DNA from: Torymus aiolomorphi
Taxonomy: Eukaryota; Arthropoda; Insecta; Hymenoptera; Torymidae
DNA: 64,000 nt
Direction: 5' to 3'
Assembly (NCBI GenBank): GCA_036365515.1
Contig: CM070877.1
Span: 67,311,022-67,375,021 of the forward strand
Part shown: positions 1 through 11,599 of the stretch, piece by piece
Numbering within the stretch: the stretch's first letter is position 1
How the letters are laid out: each line of letters opens with the position of its first letter
Program-made: the position numbers and the translations under genes
Notes under the pieces: model-generated
What the model was told of the DNA's origin: nothing
Seen by the model: the letters and a program-made list of their open reading frames with translations, nothing else
Database searches by the model: none

Positions 1-290
1 GTTTTGCTAAACACGGTTGTGTAGAGGGCAAAATTCTAAGACAAAAGTCCCTGTGCCGTTTTTGCAAATTTTGCATATTAACGCCGTTACAGGTGATCAA
101 AAGATCAATAAACCGGCCAATCAGCCCCGACGTCGGCGCGCGCGACAGAGAAGTTGGCGGAGCTCCAGAGCTACGGCCGCAGGAGTGTGAGAGGCGCGAC
201 ATCAGCGCTTCGGCCACTGAAGGCGGGCCCGCCGGCGTCTATCGATCTATCGACTACTTGCTCGTTCGCCCTTTTTCCCGCACTTTCACG
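1..290 (+). repeat. Left head of the fold-back terminal inverted repeat
   Basis: Unique-sequence head of the left arm, pairing with 6240-6526. It is CpG-rich around 120-250 (CCCCGACGTCGGCGCGCGCG region) and gives way to the pyrimidine array at about 290. An ATG at 93 opens a frame running into the array; the equivalent ATG is kept in the right arm. Confidence 0.75.
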
Positions 291-1870
291 CTCTCTCTCA
301 CTCTTTCTCGCTCTCTCTCGCTCTTTCTCGCTCTTTCTCGCCCTTTCTCGCTCTCTCTTGCTATCCTTGCCCTTTCACGCTCTCTCGCTCTCTCTCGCTC
401 TTTCTCGCTCTCTCTCTCGCTCTTTCTCGCTCTTTCTCGCTCTTTCTCGTTATCCTTGCACTTTCTCGCTCTCTCTCGCTATCCTTGCTCTTTCTCGTTC
501 TCTCTCGCTATCCTTACCCTTTCACGCTCTCTCTCGCTCTCTCTCGCTATCCTTGCCCTTTCATGCTCTCCCTCGCTCTTTCTCGCTCTCTCTCGCTCTT
601 TCTCGCTCTCTCTTGTTCTTTCCCGCTCTCCCTCGTTATTCTTGCTATTTCACGCTCTCTCTCGCTCTTTCTCTTTCTCCCTTGCTCTTTCTTGCTCTCT
701 CTCGTTATCCTTGCTTTTTCTCGCTCTCGCTCGCTCTTACTCGCTCTCTCTCTCGTTCTTTCTCGTTCTTTCTCGTTCTCCCCCGTTACCCTGGCTATTT
801 CACGGTCTCTCTCGCGCTTTCTCGTTCTCTCTCGCTCTTTCTCGCCATTTCACGCTCTCTCTCGGTCTTTCACACTCTCTCTCGCTCTTTCTCGCTCTCT
901 CTCGTTATCCGTGCCTTTTCACGCTCTCCCTCGCTCTTTCTCGCTCTCTCTCTCTCGCTCTTTCTCGCTCTCTCTCTCGCTCTTTCTCGCTCTCTCTTTC
1001 TGGCTCTTTCTCGGTCTCTCTCGCTCTTTCTCGTTCTCTCTCGCTCTTTCTCGCTCTCTCTCGCTATCCTTGCTCTTTCTGGTTCTCTCTCGCTCTTTCT
1101 CGCTCTCTCTCTCTCGCTATCCTTGCCCTTTCACGCTCTCCCTCGCTCTTTCTCGCTCTCTCTCACTCTCTCGCTATCCTTGCCCTTTCATGCTCTCCCT
1201 CGCTCTTTCTCGCTCTCTCTCGTTCGTTCCCGCTCTCCCTCGTTATCCTTGCTATTTCACGCTGTCTCTCGCTCTTTCTCTTTCTCTCTTGCTCTTTCTC
1301 GCTCTCTCTCGCTCTTTCTCGCTCCCCCTCGCTCTTTCTCTGTCTGTCTCTCTCTCGCTGTCTCTCGTTATCCTTGCTTTTTCCCACTCCCTCCTGCTCT
1401 TTCTCGCTCTCTCTCGCTCTTTTTCGCTTGTTCATACTCTCTCTCTTCTTTCTCGCTCTCTCGCTCTTTCTGGCTCTCTCGCTCTCTCTAGCTCTTTCTC
1501 GCTCTCTCTCTTGCTATCCTTGAACTGAAACTCTCTCTCACGCTCCCTCTCTCGCTCGTGCTGCTCGCTACCGTTCTTTCTCACTCTCTCTCGCTTCCTC
1601 GCACTTTCACGCTCGCTCTCTTCGTTCTTGCTCTCTCACTTCTTTCTCGCTACCACTCGCGCTTTCTCGCTCTCTCTCGCTCCCTCTTCGTTTTTGCTCT
1701 CTCATTTCTTTCTCGCTATCACTCGCGCTTTTTCGCTCTCTCGCTATTTCTGGCTCTAACTTGCTCTCTCTTGCTCTCTCTTGCTATCGCTCTTTCTCGC
1801 TCTCTCTCGCTTTTTTCGCTCGTTCACGATTTCTCTCTTCTTTCTAGCTCTCTCTGCTCATGCTCTCTCA
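291..1870 (+). repeat. Degenerate CTCTYTCTCG decamer satellite
   Basis: Pyrimidine-strand array built on a 10-bp unit CTCTTTCTCG / CTCTCTCTCG, punctuated by a recurring spacer of the type CTATCCTTGCCCTTTCACG. All three forward frames stay open because the unit has no stop codon, which explains the long Ser/Leu/Arg/Phe open frames here. I do not call these genes. Confidence 0.85.
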
Positions 1871-2539
1871 CTAAAACAACGTTAAAAAACACCCTAAAAG
1901 TCGAAATTGAAGCTTTTGACTCAAGCTTTTCATTTCATTTTACCAAATTATCCTACGAGCTTTGATTAAAAAACTACGCTTATTCAAAGTTGAGAACAAA
2001 ATTCGGGATCTTCTTATTTTTATTTTTTAATGTAAAATAGAAAAGAAAACAATAAAATAGATTAACACTTGATAAGGGTATTAAAGCTCTTGCTTTACGC
2101 TTTTGAATGCGATCCTGCCCGTACTGGTAGCTCAATAGGGAGCAGAGTTATAAAACCTTTTCGATGACCCGAAAAGACATTTAGGTGGGCAAAAGCAAAT
2201 GACCGGGAGTGTAGATGTTTCAAGTATAAGTCTATGACGAATTCTAAGTCGTTTCATAAAAATAGATTTGAAATATCTAAGTCGATGTCGAAATGTTAGA
2301 TCGAGACGAGACATTAACATTAACTCGTGTCTCACTCGATTCCGACCTCTAAGAACTACTAAAAAAACCAAAAACGTAGGGGTTTGCGCTTGCGCATGCC
2401 ACAATTTCAGTCGACATAGCAGTGTATCGTCACTTGGTACATGTCACATACGAGACGCTTAGAGAATCAGGCCCCAGGCCATGAATATGAAAGAACGAAA
2501 TAAGCAAGACATCCGATTACAATATGATCCCTATTAGCG
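1871..2539. other. AT-rich spacer without recognised genes
   Basis: Single-copy-looking AT-rich DNA between the left array and the SINE-like segment. I see no open frame with recognisable content, no RNA gene and no clear repeat. Confidence 0.5.
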
Positions 2540-2554
2540 GAAGTCCGGTCGGTG

Positions 2555-2632
2555 GCGGCCGTAGCTTGTTGGTTGTGTTTCTGACTAGCGAGTCGGCGGC
2601 TCTGGTTCGATCCCAGAGTCCATCGCTTTTTA
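2555..2632 (+). repeat. tRNA-like segment (SINE head candidate)
   Basis: There is an A-box-like TAGCTTGTTGG at 2562-2572 and a consensus B box GGTTCGATCCC at 2604-2614. The B box lies in a perfect 5-bp stem / 7-base loop T-arm (2601-2617), and a TTTTT run follows at about 2627. The acceptor and anticodon arms do not pair convincingly, so a functional tRNA is unlikely. A tRNA-derived SINE 5' end with internal RNA polymerase III promoter boxes fits better. Confidence 0.45.
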
Positions 2633-2639
2633 TTATTAA

Positions 2640-3325
2640 AAGTTGAGATAACTCACTCGTAACAGAAGTAAAGTACTAAAAAGCGACAATTATCAACTCT
2701 GTGCCTTTGTTGTGTAATGTACTGTTTCAAACCTATGGAGCATAAATCGATTAATTAATGAATGTTGAACGGGCATCAAACGTTTAATTTGTGAACTGTG
2801 ATAAAAATTGTACCAGCTTCAGAAGTATTAAAAGTCGAATTAAGCTTCTCGGTTCTCAGAAACTGAATTTTTCCGTGTTGATAGCAGATATTTTATAGTA
2901 CGTTTACCTAAGTCCGCTGTAACGCCTATTCGTGCCTTAAGCAGTTCATTTTTGCACCTTCAGAACGAGCGTAGCGAGTGCGGTAAACACGGTGCAATAG
3001 TCGACTATTTAAGTCACGGATAGGCGTAACCTAATTGCGGGCTTAGGTTACACCGTGCTACAAATGGTAAATATGATCGAAAAAATCGTTTAATTGATGA
3101 ATAGAAATGGTCAAAAACAGTGTGTAATTTTTGGCGATTATTGGGGAAACTAGCTATTTATTAGGTAAATAGTGGAATCCATTTCACCAGGGTGTAAATA
3201 CTTATATTTTATTATTCTTAATGGTTGTGATTAAATAGTAAAATTTCAAACTGACCTTAACTTAAATGAATTGTAAGAAAATACTAAATGCTTGCAAAAA
3301 CTGTAAGACTTAAATAATGTACTTG
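2640..3325. other. AT-rich spacer with a small inverted repeat
   Basis: No coding signal. CCTAAGTCCGCTGTAACGCC near 2909 pairs imperfectly with GGCGTAACCTAATTGCGGGC near 3023, giving a small imperfect inverted repeat around 2905-3060 that may be a MITE remnant. Confidence 0.4.
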
Positions 3326-4870
3326 GGTAACTTCATGTCAACTGTTCAACTCAAAATTATAAAATCGCTCAAAATTGCTTTCTCAAAGAAAAAGCTTTAT
3401 AACGGTGAAAATTTTCGAATCAAAGATTTTGATGAATTTCGATGTTTTTGAAGTTCCTGAGTCAGAATAATAGGTTTTAAAAAAATGTATGTATGTATGT
3501 ATGTATGAAACCAAATTTTGTCCCCGTCATAACTCTTGAACGGATGGACGGAATTAGCTGAAATTTCGCGTGAACCTTTGGTATGTCTTAACTTAGAACT
3601 GATTAAATTTTGGAGTCGAATGGATAACTTTAAGGTCTTATTTAAAAAAAAATAACAATTTTGCAAATTTTTTTACAAAAATAATTCTTTTTTTAAATTT
3701 GTTTGAAGATATGCCAAATAGAGACTGATATTCTTATAGTACGTTTGATTTCCTTCTAAATTATGTATTTCAAAACTACTTACGAGTTATTTTTGACTTA
3801 AAATCGTGGATTTCAAAAAATTGCAATTTTTTAGAAAAATAAATAATTTTATGAATTATAAATAACTTTTCGGCATTACATCTCAAATGTAGACCGATAT
3901 TCTCAAGGTGCATTTTATTTACTTCTAAATTATACATTTCAAAACTACTTACTGACAACTTTTGACTTACAATTGAGAATTTGAAAAAGTAGCAACTTTT
4001 TCTAACAAGCCAGGTTGAGGCCGTATGCTTTAATCCAGCAGCTGACGATTTCTAAAGTCTCGTTTCATTTTATATTAAAATATACATTTAAAAAAATTAT
4101 TTGATGTACTTAATCAATTCTCTTTGAGAAAGCATTCTGCTAAAGCAGTTAGCAGCGGTTTTTTTTACTCATTCCAAATTAGCCCTAAAATACGAATATA
4201 AAGTTTTAGAGCAAAATATGCAATCTTTCTAAAGTTATAACTAATTGAAAATTTGAAAATTTTGAATTTTTTCGTAAACTTCAATTTTTATGATTTTTTA
4301 ACGCGAAAACTTGAAACTTTTTGTATAGCATATTCATGGAGTTACATGCAATTAAAGCTTTAAAATCAGTGAAAATAGTGCTTTTTTGCTGTTTTGATAG
4401 TTTTAATTGCTCGTAACTTTTTTCAGTGATCTATTTACATCTTAATCAAGGTCACATTTTAAAGGTAACATTTTTTACAAATCCTTTAGCCTTTGGTGAC
4501 GGATATTGATACTGTCGCATTCGCCTTAAGCATATTTTAAATGGTGTTCTGTCAAGTACAAATTAGCAAAATAATTGGCATTTATCTGAAAAAGTTCAGA
4601 GCAATTTTACTCACAATTTGCAAACTTTTTCCCATTTAACATGCTATACAAAAAGTTTCAAGTTTTTCAGTTAAAAACTCTTAAAATTTGAAGATTTACG
4701 AAAAAATTCAACATTTGCAAATTTTCAATTAATTATAACATTAGAAATATTGCATATTTTGCTCTAAAACTTTACATTTGTGTTTTGGGGCTAATTTGAA
4801 ATGAGTAAAAAAATTTTGAGCGATTTTAAAATTTTGAGATGAACAGTTGACATGAAGTTACCCACTTTTT
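3326..4870. repeat. Palindromic MITE with a nested insertion
   Basis: The ends GGGTAACTTCATGTCAACTG (from about 3330) and its complement (to about 4865) define an inverted repeat. Pairing continues as 3326-3376 plus 4163-4345 against about 4630-4870, leaving a loop of about 285 bases. The right arm is continuous while the left is split, so 3377-4162 is a later insertion. Palindromic, non-coding and nested in the spacer of the fold-back element. Confidence 0.65.
3377..4162. mobile_element. Insertion inside the palindromic MITE
   Basis: This segment is missing from the opposite arm of the surrounding palindrome. Its ends carry GCTTTCTCAAAGA and the complementary TCTTTGAGAAAGC (about 4126-4138), so it has short inverted termini. 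It contains a (GTAT)n run at about 3487-3505. No protein is encoded; a non-autonomous DNA element is likely. Confidence 0.5.
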
Positions 4871-4924
4871 AAAGTTATACATTAGATATTTTCATATCAA
4901 CTGGGTAATAGAAAATATAGTAGA

Positions 4925-6240
4925 ACATCGGAAGAGAGAGAGTAAGAGAGAGTGAGAGGCAGCGTGAACGTGTAGGGATAGCGAGAGAGAGAGCGTGAAA
5001 GTGCAAGGATAGCGAGAGAGAGAGCGCGAGAAGAGCGAGAGAGAACGAAATAAAGCAAGGACAATGAGAGAGAGCGAGAAAGAGCGAGAGAACGAGAAAT
5101 AGCGAGAGAGAGAGAGAGAGAGAGCGTGAAAGGGCAAGGATAGCGAGAGAGAGCGCGAGAAAGAGCTAGAGATGAGCGAGAAAGAGCTAGAGAGAGCGAG
5201 AAAGAGCGAGAGAGAGCGTGAAAGAGCAAGGATAACGAGAGAGAGAGCGAGAAAGAGCGAGAGAGAAAGAGAAAGAGCGAGAGAGAGCGTGAAATAGCAA
5301 GGATAACGAGGGAGAGCGAGAAAGAACGAGAGAGAGAGCGAAAGAGAGCGAGAAAGAGCGAGGGAGAGCGTGAAAGGGCAAGGATAGCAAGAGAGAGAGA
5401 GCGAGAAAGAACGAGAGAGAACGAAAAAGAGCAAGAATAGCGAGAGAGAGCGAGAAAGAGCGAGAGAAACCGTGAAATTGCCAGGATAACGAGGGAGAGT
5501 GAGAAAGAGCGAGAGAGAGCGTGAAAGAGCGAGAGAGAGCGTGAAAGGGCGAGAAAGAGGGAGAGAAAACGAGAAAGCGCGAGAGAGACCGTGAAATAGC
5601 CAGGATAACGGGGGAGAACGAGAAAGAACAAGAGAGAGCGAGAAAGAGCGAGCGAGAGCGAGAAAAAGCCAGGATAACGAGAGAGAGCGAGAAAGAGCAA
5701 GGGAGAAAGAGAAAGAGCGAGAGAGAGAGCGTGAAATAGCAAGGATAACGAGGGAGAGCGGGAAAGAACGAGACAGAGAGAGAGAGCGAGAAAGAGCGAG
5801 AGAGAGCGAGAAAGAGCGAGGGAGAGCATGAAAGGGCAAGGATAGTGAGAGAGAGCGAGAGAGAGCGAGGGAGAGCATGAAAGGGCAAGGATAGCGAGAG
5901 AGAGAGAGAGCGAGAGAGAGCGAGAAAGAGCGAGAGAGAGCGTGAAAGGGTAAGGATAGCGAGAGAGAACGAGAAAGAGCAAGGATGGCGAGAGAGAGAG
6001 AGCGAGAAAGAGCGAGAGAGAACGAGAAAGAGCGAGAGAGACCATGAAATAGCCAGGATAACGAGGGAGAGCGAGAAAGAGCGAGAGAGAGCGAGAAAGA
6101 GCAACAGAGAGCGAGAAAGAGCGAGAAAGAGCGAGAAAGAGCGAGAAAGAGCGAGAGAGAGCGAGAAAGAGCGAGAGAGAGCGAGAAAGAGCGAGAAAGA
6201 GCGAGAGAGGGCGAGAAAGAGCGAGAGAGAGAGAGCGTGA
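4925..6240 (-). repeat. Right decamer satellite arm (purine strand)
   Basis: GAGAAAGAGC / GAGAGAGAGC repeats mirror the left array, with the same interspersed GTGAAAGGGCAAGGATAGC spacers. The long minus-strand open frames are the same stop-free artefact as in the left arm. Confidence 0.85.
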
Positions 6241-6526
6241 AAGTGCGGGAAAAAAGGCGAACGAGCGAGTAGTCGATAGATCGATAGACGCCGGCGGGCC
6301 CGCCTCCCGTGGCCGAAGCGCTGATGTCGCGCCTCTCACACTCCTGCGGCCGTAGCTCTGGAGCTCCGCCTACTTCTCTGTCGCGCGCGCCGACGTCGGA
6401 GCTGATTGGCCGGTTTATTGAACTTTTGATCACCTATAACGGCGTTAATATGCAAAATTTGCAGTAACGGCACAGGGACTTTTGTCTTAGAATTTTGCCT
6501 TCTACACGACCGTGTTTAGCAAAACA

Positions 6527-6940
6527 TACATTTTCCGAACAGGATGTATTATAACAACAGATACCCTGAAATGAGTTCGTATACCCTGACTAAACTCAGA
6601 AATTAACTATATGAGATAATATGATTAGCGACAACTGCCTACCCGTATCGCATCTAACCACACACACACACACACACACCACTTTTATGACATCCCCCAG
6701 TTCCTAATTATCTATCCCCTCACATTCTAAAGCACTAACACTTGAAGATTACTGATATAGAGATGGAGAAGCTGCAAATTGAGGTTGGATGGCTCAGGGC
6801 AGGCACTACTCCCTGCATGACAGTCTACTCAGAAATATCTAATAGCCATCTGGGAGGAAAATACTGATAGAGATTGTCATTTGTGTCTCAATCTCAAGGA
6901 CTGCCTGAACAGATTAGCCACTAATCTGGGAGACAAGCGA
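6527..6940. other. Unassigned DNA with a short (CA)n tract
   Basis: This is flanking DNA right of the fold-back element. It contains a (CA)n microsatellite at about 6659-6680. I see no gene or transposon signature. Confidence 0.5.
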
Positions 6941-7340
6941 GGAGAGTTGAGCACCTAGAAACCACATATGACTAATGAATAGTTGACAGAAAATAACATT
7001 ACCATATAAAAGAAAAGTCTGGTTGTTGTTCACTATTCTCGCTGCACCAGCTACCTGTAACAATTAGAGAGGAAAGACTGGTGGAACCTCATTCATTGTT
7101 TCATTGCTGAAAACACCTCCAGCCTGAGAGTCACTGAAGGCAGCAGCAGTAGATTAACTATACACAGAGCCACTAGTATAAGAGTCAAACACACACATGG
7201 GAAGTTGAGTATCTGTAAACCACATATATGACTAATAAATAAATGAACCAATCAACATCACCACACTCAAGAAAGATTCTGCAGCAGTGTCCACCGTTTA
7301 CACTACTCTCGTCGCCAGATACCTGCAACAAGAGAAAGTA
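6941..7340 (+). repeat. Diverged direct repeat, two copies
   Basis: A segment of about 135 bases starting near 6941 (AGAGTTGAGCACC, then CCACATATGACTAAT) recurs from about 7199 (GAAGTTGAGTATC, then CCACATATATGACTAAT). It continues through CACTATTCTCGCTGCACCAG / CACTACTCTCGTCGCCAG to a GAGA-rich end. The copies are clearly diverged. Origin unknown; no coding content. Confidence 0.6.
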
Positions 7341-8537
7341 CCATCAGCTTACCTATCAGAGAGGTTAGGAACGAGAAAGGGCTTACGAAAGTTGCTCTCG
7401 CCGACGACATGCTGCCTTCCTATGTCTCTGACGAATATTATCATTAATCAGTAACACGATGAAAGGGACGACATCCTCCAGGACGGCGTATTGCAACAGC
7501 CGTCATCACGGCAGGGAATGCCGAGAGCCAGCGATTATTGACATCGCACACCATGAACATACGCGCATGCACGCCGCCGTAGGGTCGCAGTCAACACAGA
7601 CTCACTAGGGCTAGTAGCAGAAAGCGCGCGCGATCCATATATATATATAGATGTACCATATCTTATATACAAGGAGCACTCACGGTCACGTGAGTCGCAT
7701 GCGTCTTTCCGCTGGTGCGAACGCACTATACACAGCCTAGATAGTAACGGTTACCCGGCTGCTGTACTCAGCACGTATGCAGTACCAAGACAGATTATAC
7801 CATCGCCGAATGCACCAGTGTTGATTTTTCTCTTTTTGTTTTTCTCCTATTCGCAGTATTAGTGTATGTGTCCATGTGCCTCGAGTATTTTTTCGCAATT
7901 GTATACGGTATATGTATAAGTTATACGAATACCAGTGAGCGATTACTCTACAGTTTTCGTTAAAACTGTGTAAAATTTAACTATATATTTTTGTATTAAT
8001 CGGGAGTAATGAAACGGTATTTTTCCTTATATTATACAAAAGCATTTTACTTAACACAAAAATTTCAAGTACAAAAGTTGTGGATAACATTGAAATAAAA
8101 TTTGTTTTCCATTCAACATTTGCATAAATAAAAATAAAAACTATTATTATAATTCAAATAGAAATTATGAAAACAATGTTTTTAATTTCAAATATAATTG
8201 CAATCATAGCTATACTTATATATTTAATATTCCTATGTGCACTTTAATCATATCAATTAATAATACTTAATTTATATATGAATCATAGACTATTTGAAAA
8301 GTTATCTAATACATATATCTATATGCATGGACTTAAAAGGCATATAAGTGTAGAATTAAAAGGCAAATTTTCTACAAAAAATAATAACTATCTAATAATA
8401 AATGCATAATTTCCATTTAAATTTTACTGCAGAGATGTATTTATGTATATTCTAATGATAATAACGATGAAAATAGGTATTACAATTAATGCAATAATAA
8501 AATTATAAGGTTTTATGAGCATTGCGGTCGTGCCTAT
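7341..8537. other. AT-rich unassigned region
   Basis: Mostly AT-rich after 7800, with a short TA run at about 7638-7650. Only short, low-complexity open frames occur. I see no gene, RNA or element boundary that I can defend. Confidence 0.5.
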
Positions 8538-8660
8538 TATGTAAAAACGAAGTTTTTACATAGGGAGGAGGCGGGCAACGAGCGAAGCGACGAGCAGGTG
8601 TGTGTGGGGGCGGGGGGGATGGCGTGCCGAAGGCACGCTGTGGGGTGCAGCCCTCCTAGT
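8538..8660 (+). mobile_element. Helitron-type 3' terminus candidate
   Basis: A GC-rich hairpin GCGTGCC-GAA-GGCACGC (8622-8638) is followed 17 bases later by CTAG then T (8656-8660). A 3' hairpin then CTRR next to a host T is the Helitron end signature. The block opens with an 11-base palindrome ATGTAAAAAC-GAA-GTTTTTACAT (about 8540-8562) and contains GAGCGAAGCGACGAGC. The 5' TC end was not located, and the spacing to CTAG is a little longer than usual. Confidence 0.4.
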
Positions 8661-9149
8661 TTTTTTATTTTTCTTAAGGAGAATAGATACCTCTCAGCGT
8701 GCGGGGAAGGAGGAAGGTTTTCCCTTGCACCGCGCGGGCCGCCCCGGTCACCGCGCACCCCCTTTCGCAGCCAACGAACTCGATCGTTTGTTTACGTTTT
8801 GCCTCAGTACTCAGTATCGAGGTCTATAAACGTATAAATCGACTTCGTACAAATATTTTCCTGTATATTTGCTATATTGCGAATAGTTTTTTCGATCATT
8901 TTTATATTTTGTAAAGAATCGCATCCTAAGTGTTTTGTGTTTTAGCAAAGGTACTTCCATAAGAACTCGTGTATAAGAGTTGAATTTTTAAGTTCAATAA
9001 TTTCATAATCCAGTTGACAAGCAATCTGAAAATCTCCACACTTATAGAAAATCAATCAAAGAACAACATATTAAATTTTTGGAATGATCTTATATTATTC
9101 ATTTTGGTATCGAACCTCCTTAAGTAGTGAACATTTTCACTTCAAATCA

Positions 9150-10420
9150 ATTTTATAGATCCTGGAGGTTCGGATAAAACATTTGCATATAAAACTTTAA
9201 TTTATTATTTTCTATCAAAAGGAAAAATTATTATATCAATGGCTTGGACTAATATAGCGTCTATTCCCTTACCCAAAGGAATGACTACTCATAGAACCTT
9301 TAGATTGCCATTAGATTAAAACAGTATTGAAAATATTTTTTTTTTATTAGAATCAGATAAAAAGAAATTAAGAGAAACGGAAATCATAATCTGGGATGAA
9401 GCATCTATGATACCCAAAAATGCTTTAGAAATTATTAGCAGATCTTTAAGCGATTTATGTACAAAAGATTTACCTTTTGGGCGGAAATGAATAATTTTAG
9501 GAGGTGATTTTCACAAATACTCCCAGTAATGAAATACGGATTTGAAGCGCTATAATTGAGGACACTATTAAATATTCTGAACTTCGCCTTTATTTAAAAT
9601 TTTCAAATTAAAACACAATATTCGTTCTCAGAATAATGAATTCTCGAAATTATTATTACAAATTGGAGACGGTAATATAAATCCTTTTATAATAGCTAAT
9701 AATTGGAGATATAACGATGTTTATTTACAAATTTATAAAAATATTAATAAAATAAATGATTATGATTGTGTTATTTTAGCACCTCATAATGAAGACATTA
9801 AATTTTTGAATGAAAAAATGTTAATGTTATTAAATGGTGATAAAAAGACTTATTATAGTACAGATTATGCGACTCATAAAGGTGTTGATCAAAGTGATGA
9901 CAACATTCATCTACTTTTTCCAATAGAAACATTAAACAATATTTATGAAGGTTTCCCATCTCATAAATTGGATTTAAAAGTTAATGCTATTGTTATGTTA
10001 ATTAGAAATTAGAGTGTACACGAAGGTTTGTGTAACGGTACTAAACTTAAAATAACCAAATTATTTAAATATAATATTGAAGCGGAAATATTAGTAGGAG
10101 AAAAAGTAGGTAATAGAGTTTTTATTCCTAGAATTACATTAAATACAGAAGAATCTTCTTCATTACATTTTATTCTGTATAGAAAACAGTTTCCATTAAC
10201 ATTAGTAATTTGCACGACCATTAATAAATCTCAGGGACAAAGTTTTGATTATGTAGGGTTATACATCAAAAGGCAATTATACTCGCACGGTCAATTATAT
10301 GTTGCTTTATCAAGGTGTAGAAATCTAGATAACATATATATACAAAATAATTTAGAAAATTCATTAGAAATTGAAAATATAGTTTGGGAAGAAATTCTTG
10401 GTAATTATAAAAAAATTTAG
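9150..10420 (+). pseudogene. Helitron Pif1-like helicase, decayed copy
   Basis: Translation gives the second half of a Helitron Rep/helicase protein. It includes a damaged Walker A (PGGSDKT where GPGGSGKT is expected, near 9160-9185), the Walker B segment IIWDEASM near 9385-9410, and LGGDF near 9497. At the C terminus, INKSQGQSFDYVGLYIKRQL and QLYVALSRCRN fall in an open frame at 10028-10420. Stops and frameshifts lie between these pieces, including a stop near 9319 and a break around 9490-9600. The Rep half is absent. It is the inverted counterpart of the copy at 16090-20060. Not functional. Confidence 0.85.
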
Positions 10421-10454
10421 TTATATAAGTAAATTTGTGTATACATTGCATATA

Positions 10455-11200
10455 TCTATTAAATATGTTCATATATATTCAAAAACCAAATTTGTCAGTA
10501 TAAAATATACTCAATAACAGTGTAAAATAAAGGAAAAATTATTTAAATGTTGTTAAGAGATTTTAATGATTAGCTAAATGAAAATTGTATTTAAAATTTA
10601 ATTAAGTTTCGATTTGGTCCATATAAAAATACAAATAAAATAAAAGAAACGATTTTTAAATCAAAGTTTTTAACGTGAATATGCTTTTATATATTCAAAA
10701 AATAAATTTCACAATATAAAATATACGCAATAATAGTATAAAATAAATGAGAAATTGTTTAAACAATGTTATAAGAGATCTAAATTAATAGCTAAATGTA
10801 ATCGGTATACGAAATTTAAGTTTCAGTTCAATACATAAAATAATAAAAATAAATAGAACAAAAGATTTTTAAATCAAAGTTGATAATGTAAATATACTCT
10901 TATATATTCAAAAAATAAATTGCCCAATATAAAATATACGCAATAGCAGTATAAAATAAAGGAAAAATTGTTCAAATGATGTTATAAGATCTTAATCAAC
11001 GACTAAATGAAAATTGTAGATGAAATTTATTTAAGTATGGATCAAATCAAAATTTTTATCCTGAATAATACTCTTATATATAAAAAAAAATTACACAATA
11101 AAAAATATATATAATAGAAGTATTTAAATTATGTTGTAAAATATCTTATTCAATATCAAAATAAAAATTATATATGATATTTATTTAAATGTGGATTAGG
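10455..11200 (+). repeat. Tandem repeat, about four units of roughly 213 bp (Helitron tail)
   Basis: The module TATATTCAAAAAATAAATT, then CAATATAAAATATACGCAAT, then GTATAAAATAAAGGAAAAATT recurs at about 10474, 10690 and 10902, with a decayed fourth copy near 11073. Two units of the same repeat occur in inverted orientation downstream of the other Helitron coding region (15640-16020), so the array belongs to the element's 3' side. Confidence 0.75.
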
Positions 11201-11520
11201 CCTACTCGGAATACCACTAAAAAAACGCATTCATTTATTTACCTCTTGCGTTATGTAGAAAAAATAGAACAAATAGGTTGTTACTTAAAATGGGGGTTGA
11301 CGAACGGAGCGAGTAGGGGGGACCTCCCTATTATATATGTATATGTATATATATAATCATATGAACTTCGACTTATACTAACAGCAATGTATAAGACCAC
11401 GTGACCCGTCTGCACAAGTGTAATACCGTTTATACAAGTGTCTGCACAAGTCTTGCGTGACTAAAGAAATAATCTCTCTATTTATGCTGACGTCTGCATA
11501 AGTCGGTCTCTGTCTGCATA
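11201..11520. other. Spacer with a GC-rich terminus-like motif
   Basis: Contains GACGAACGGAGCGAGTAG followed by a GGGGGGACCTCCC hairpin (about 11297-11330). This is similar in style to the GAGCGAAGCG block at 8580-8600 and may be a decayed Helitron 3' end, but no CTRR end is seen. The TGACTAAAGAAATAA motif at 11458 recurs at 14707 (complement), 15067 and 15460. Confidence 0.35.
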
Positions 11521-11521
11521 A

Positions 11522-11562
<41 letters not shown>
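11521..11562 (+). repeat. (TA)n microsatellite
   Basis: A run of TA dinucleotides directly abutting the left end of the mariner-like element. The right end of that element is also followed by TATATATAT, consistent with insertion at TA. Confidence 0.9.
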
Positions 11563-11564
<2 letters not shown>

Positions 11565-11599
11565 GGTTGTCCCATTTTAAAACCACCAGGCAAATATCT

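Larger units (their letters stand above)
1..6526. mobile_element. Fold-back (long inverted repeat) element with pyrimidine/purine decamer arms
   Basis: The first 290 bases reappear, reverse complemented, at 6240-6526, ending in the same GTTTTGCTAAACACGG motif. Next to each head lies a long CTCTYTCTCG-type array (291-1870) or its complement (4925-6240). The arms are about 1.6-1.9 kb and the spacer about 3 kb. Long inverted repeats with internal tandem arrays are the layout of fold-back transposons. No transposase is visible, so movement would depend on proteins from elsewhere. The left boundary may lie before base 1. The two heads differ at scattered positions, so this is not a recent assembly duplicate. 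Confidence 0.75.

Noticed and set aside
93..1523. Open frames of 350-510 codons rich in Ser, Leu, Arg and Phe (also 4892-6433 on the minus strand)
   Set aside because: They are translations of a stop-free decamer array, open in all three frames; not evidence of a protein.
2555..2632. Functional tRNA gene
   Set aside because: The T-arm and B box are good, but the acceptor and anticodon stems do not form; kept only as a SINE-head candidate.
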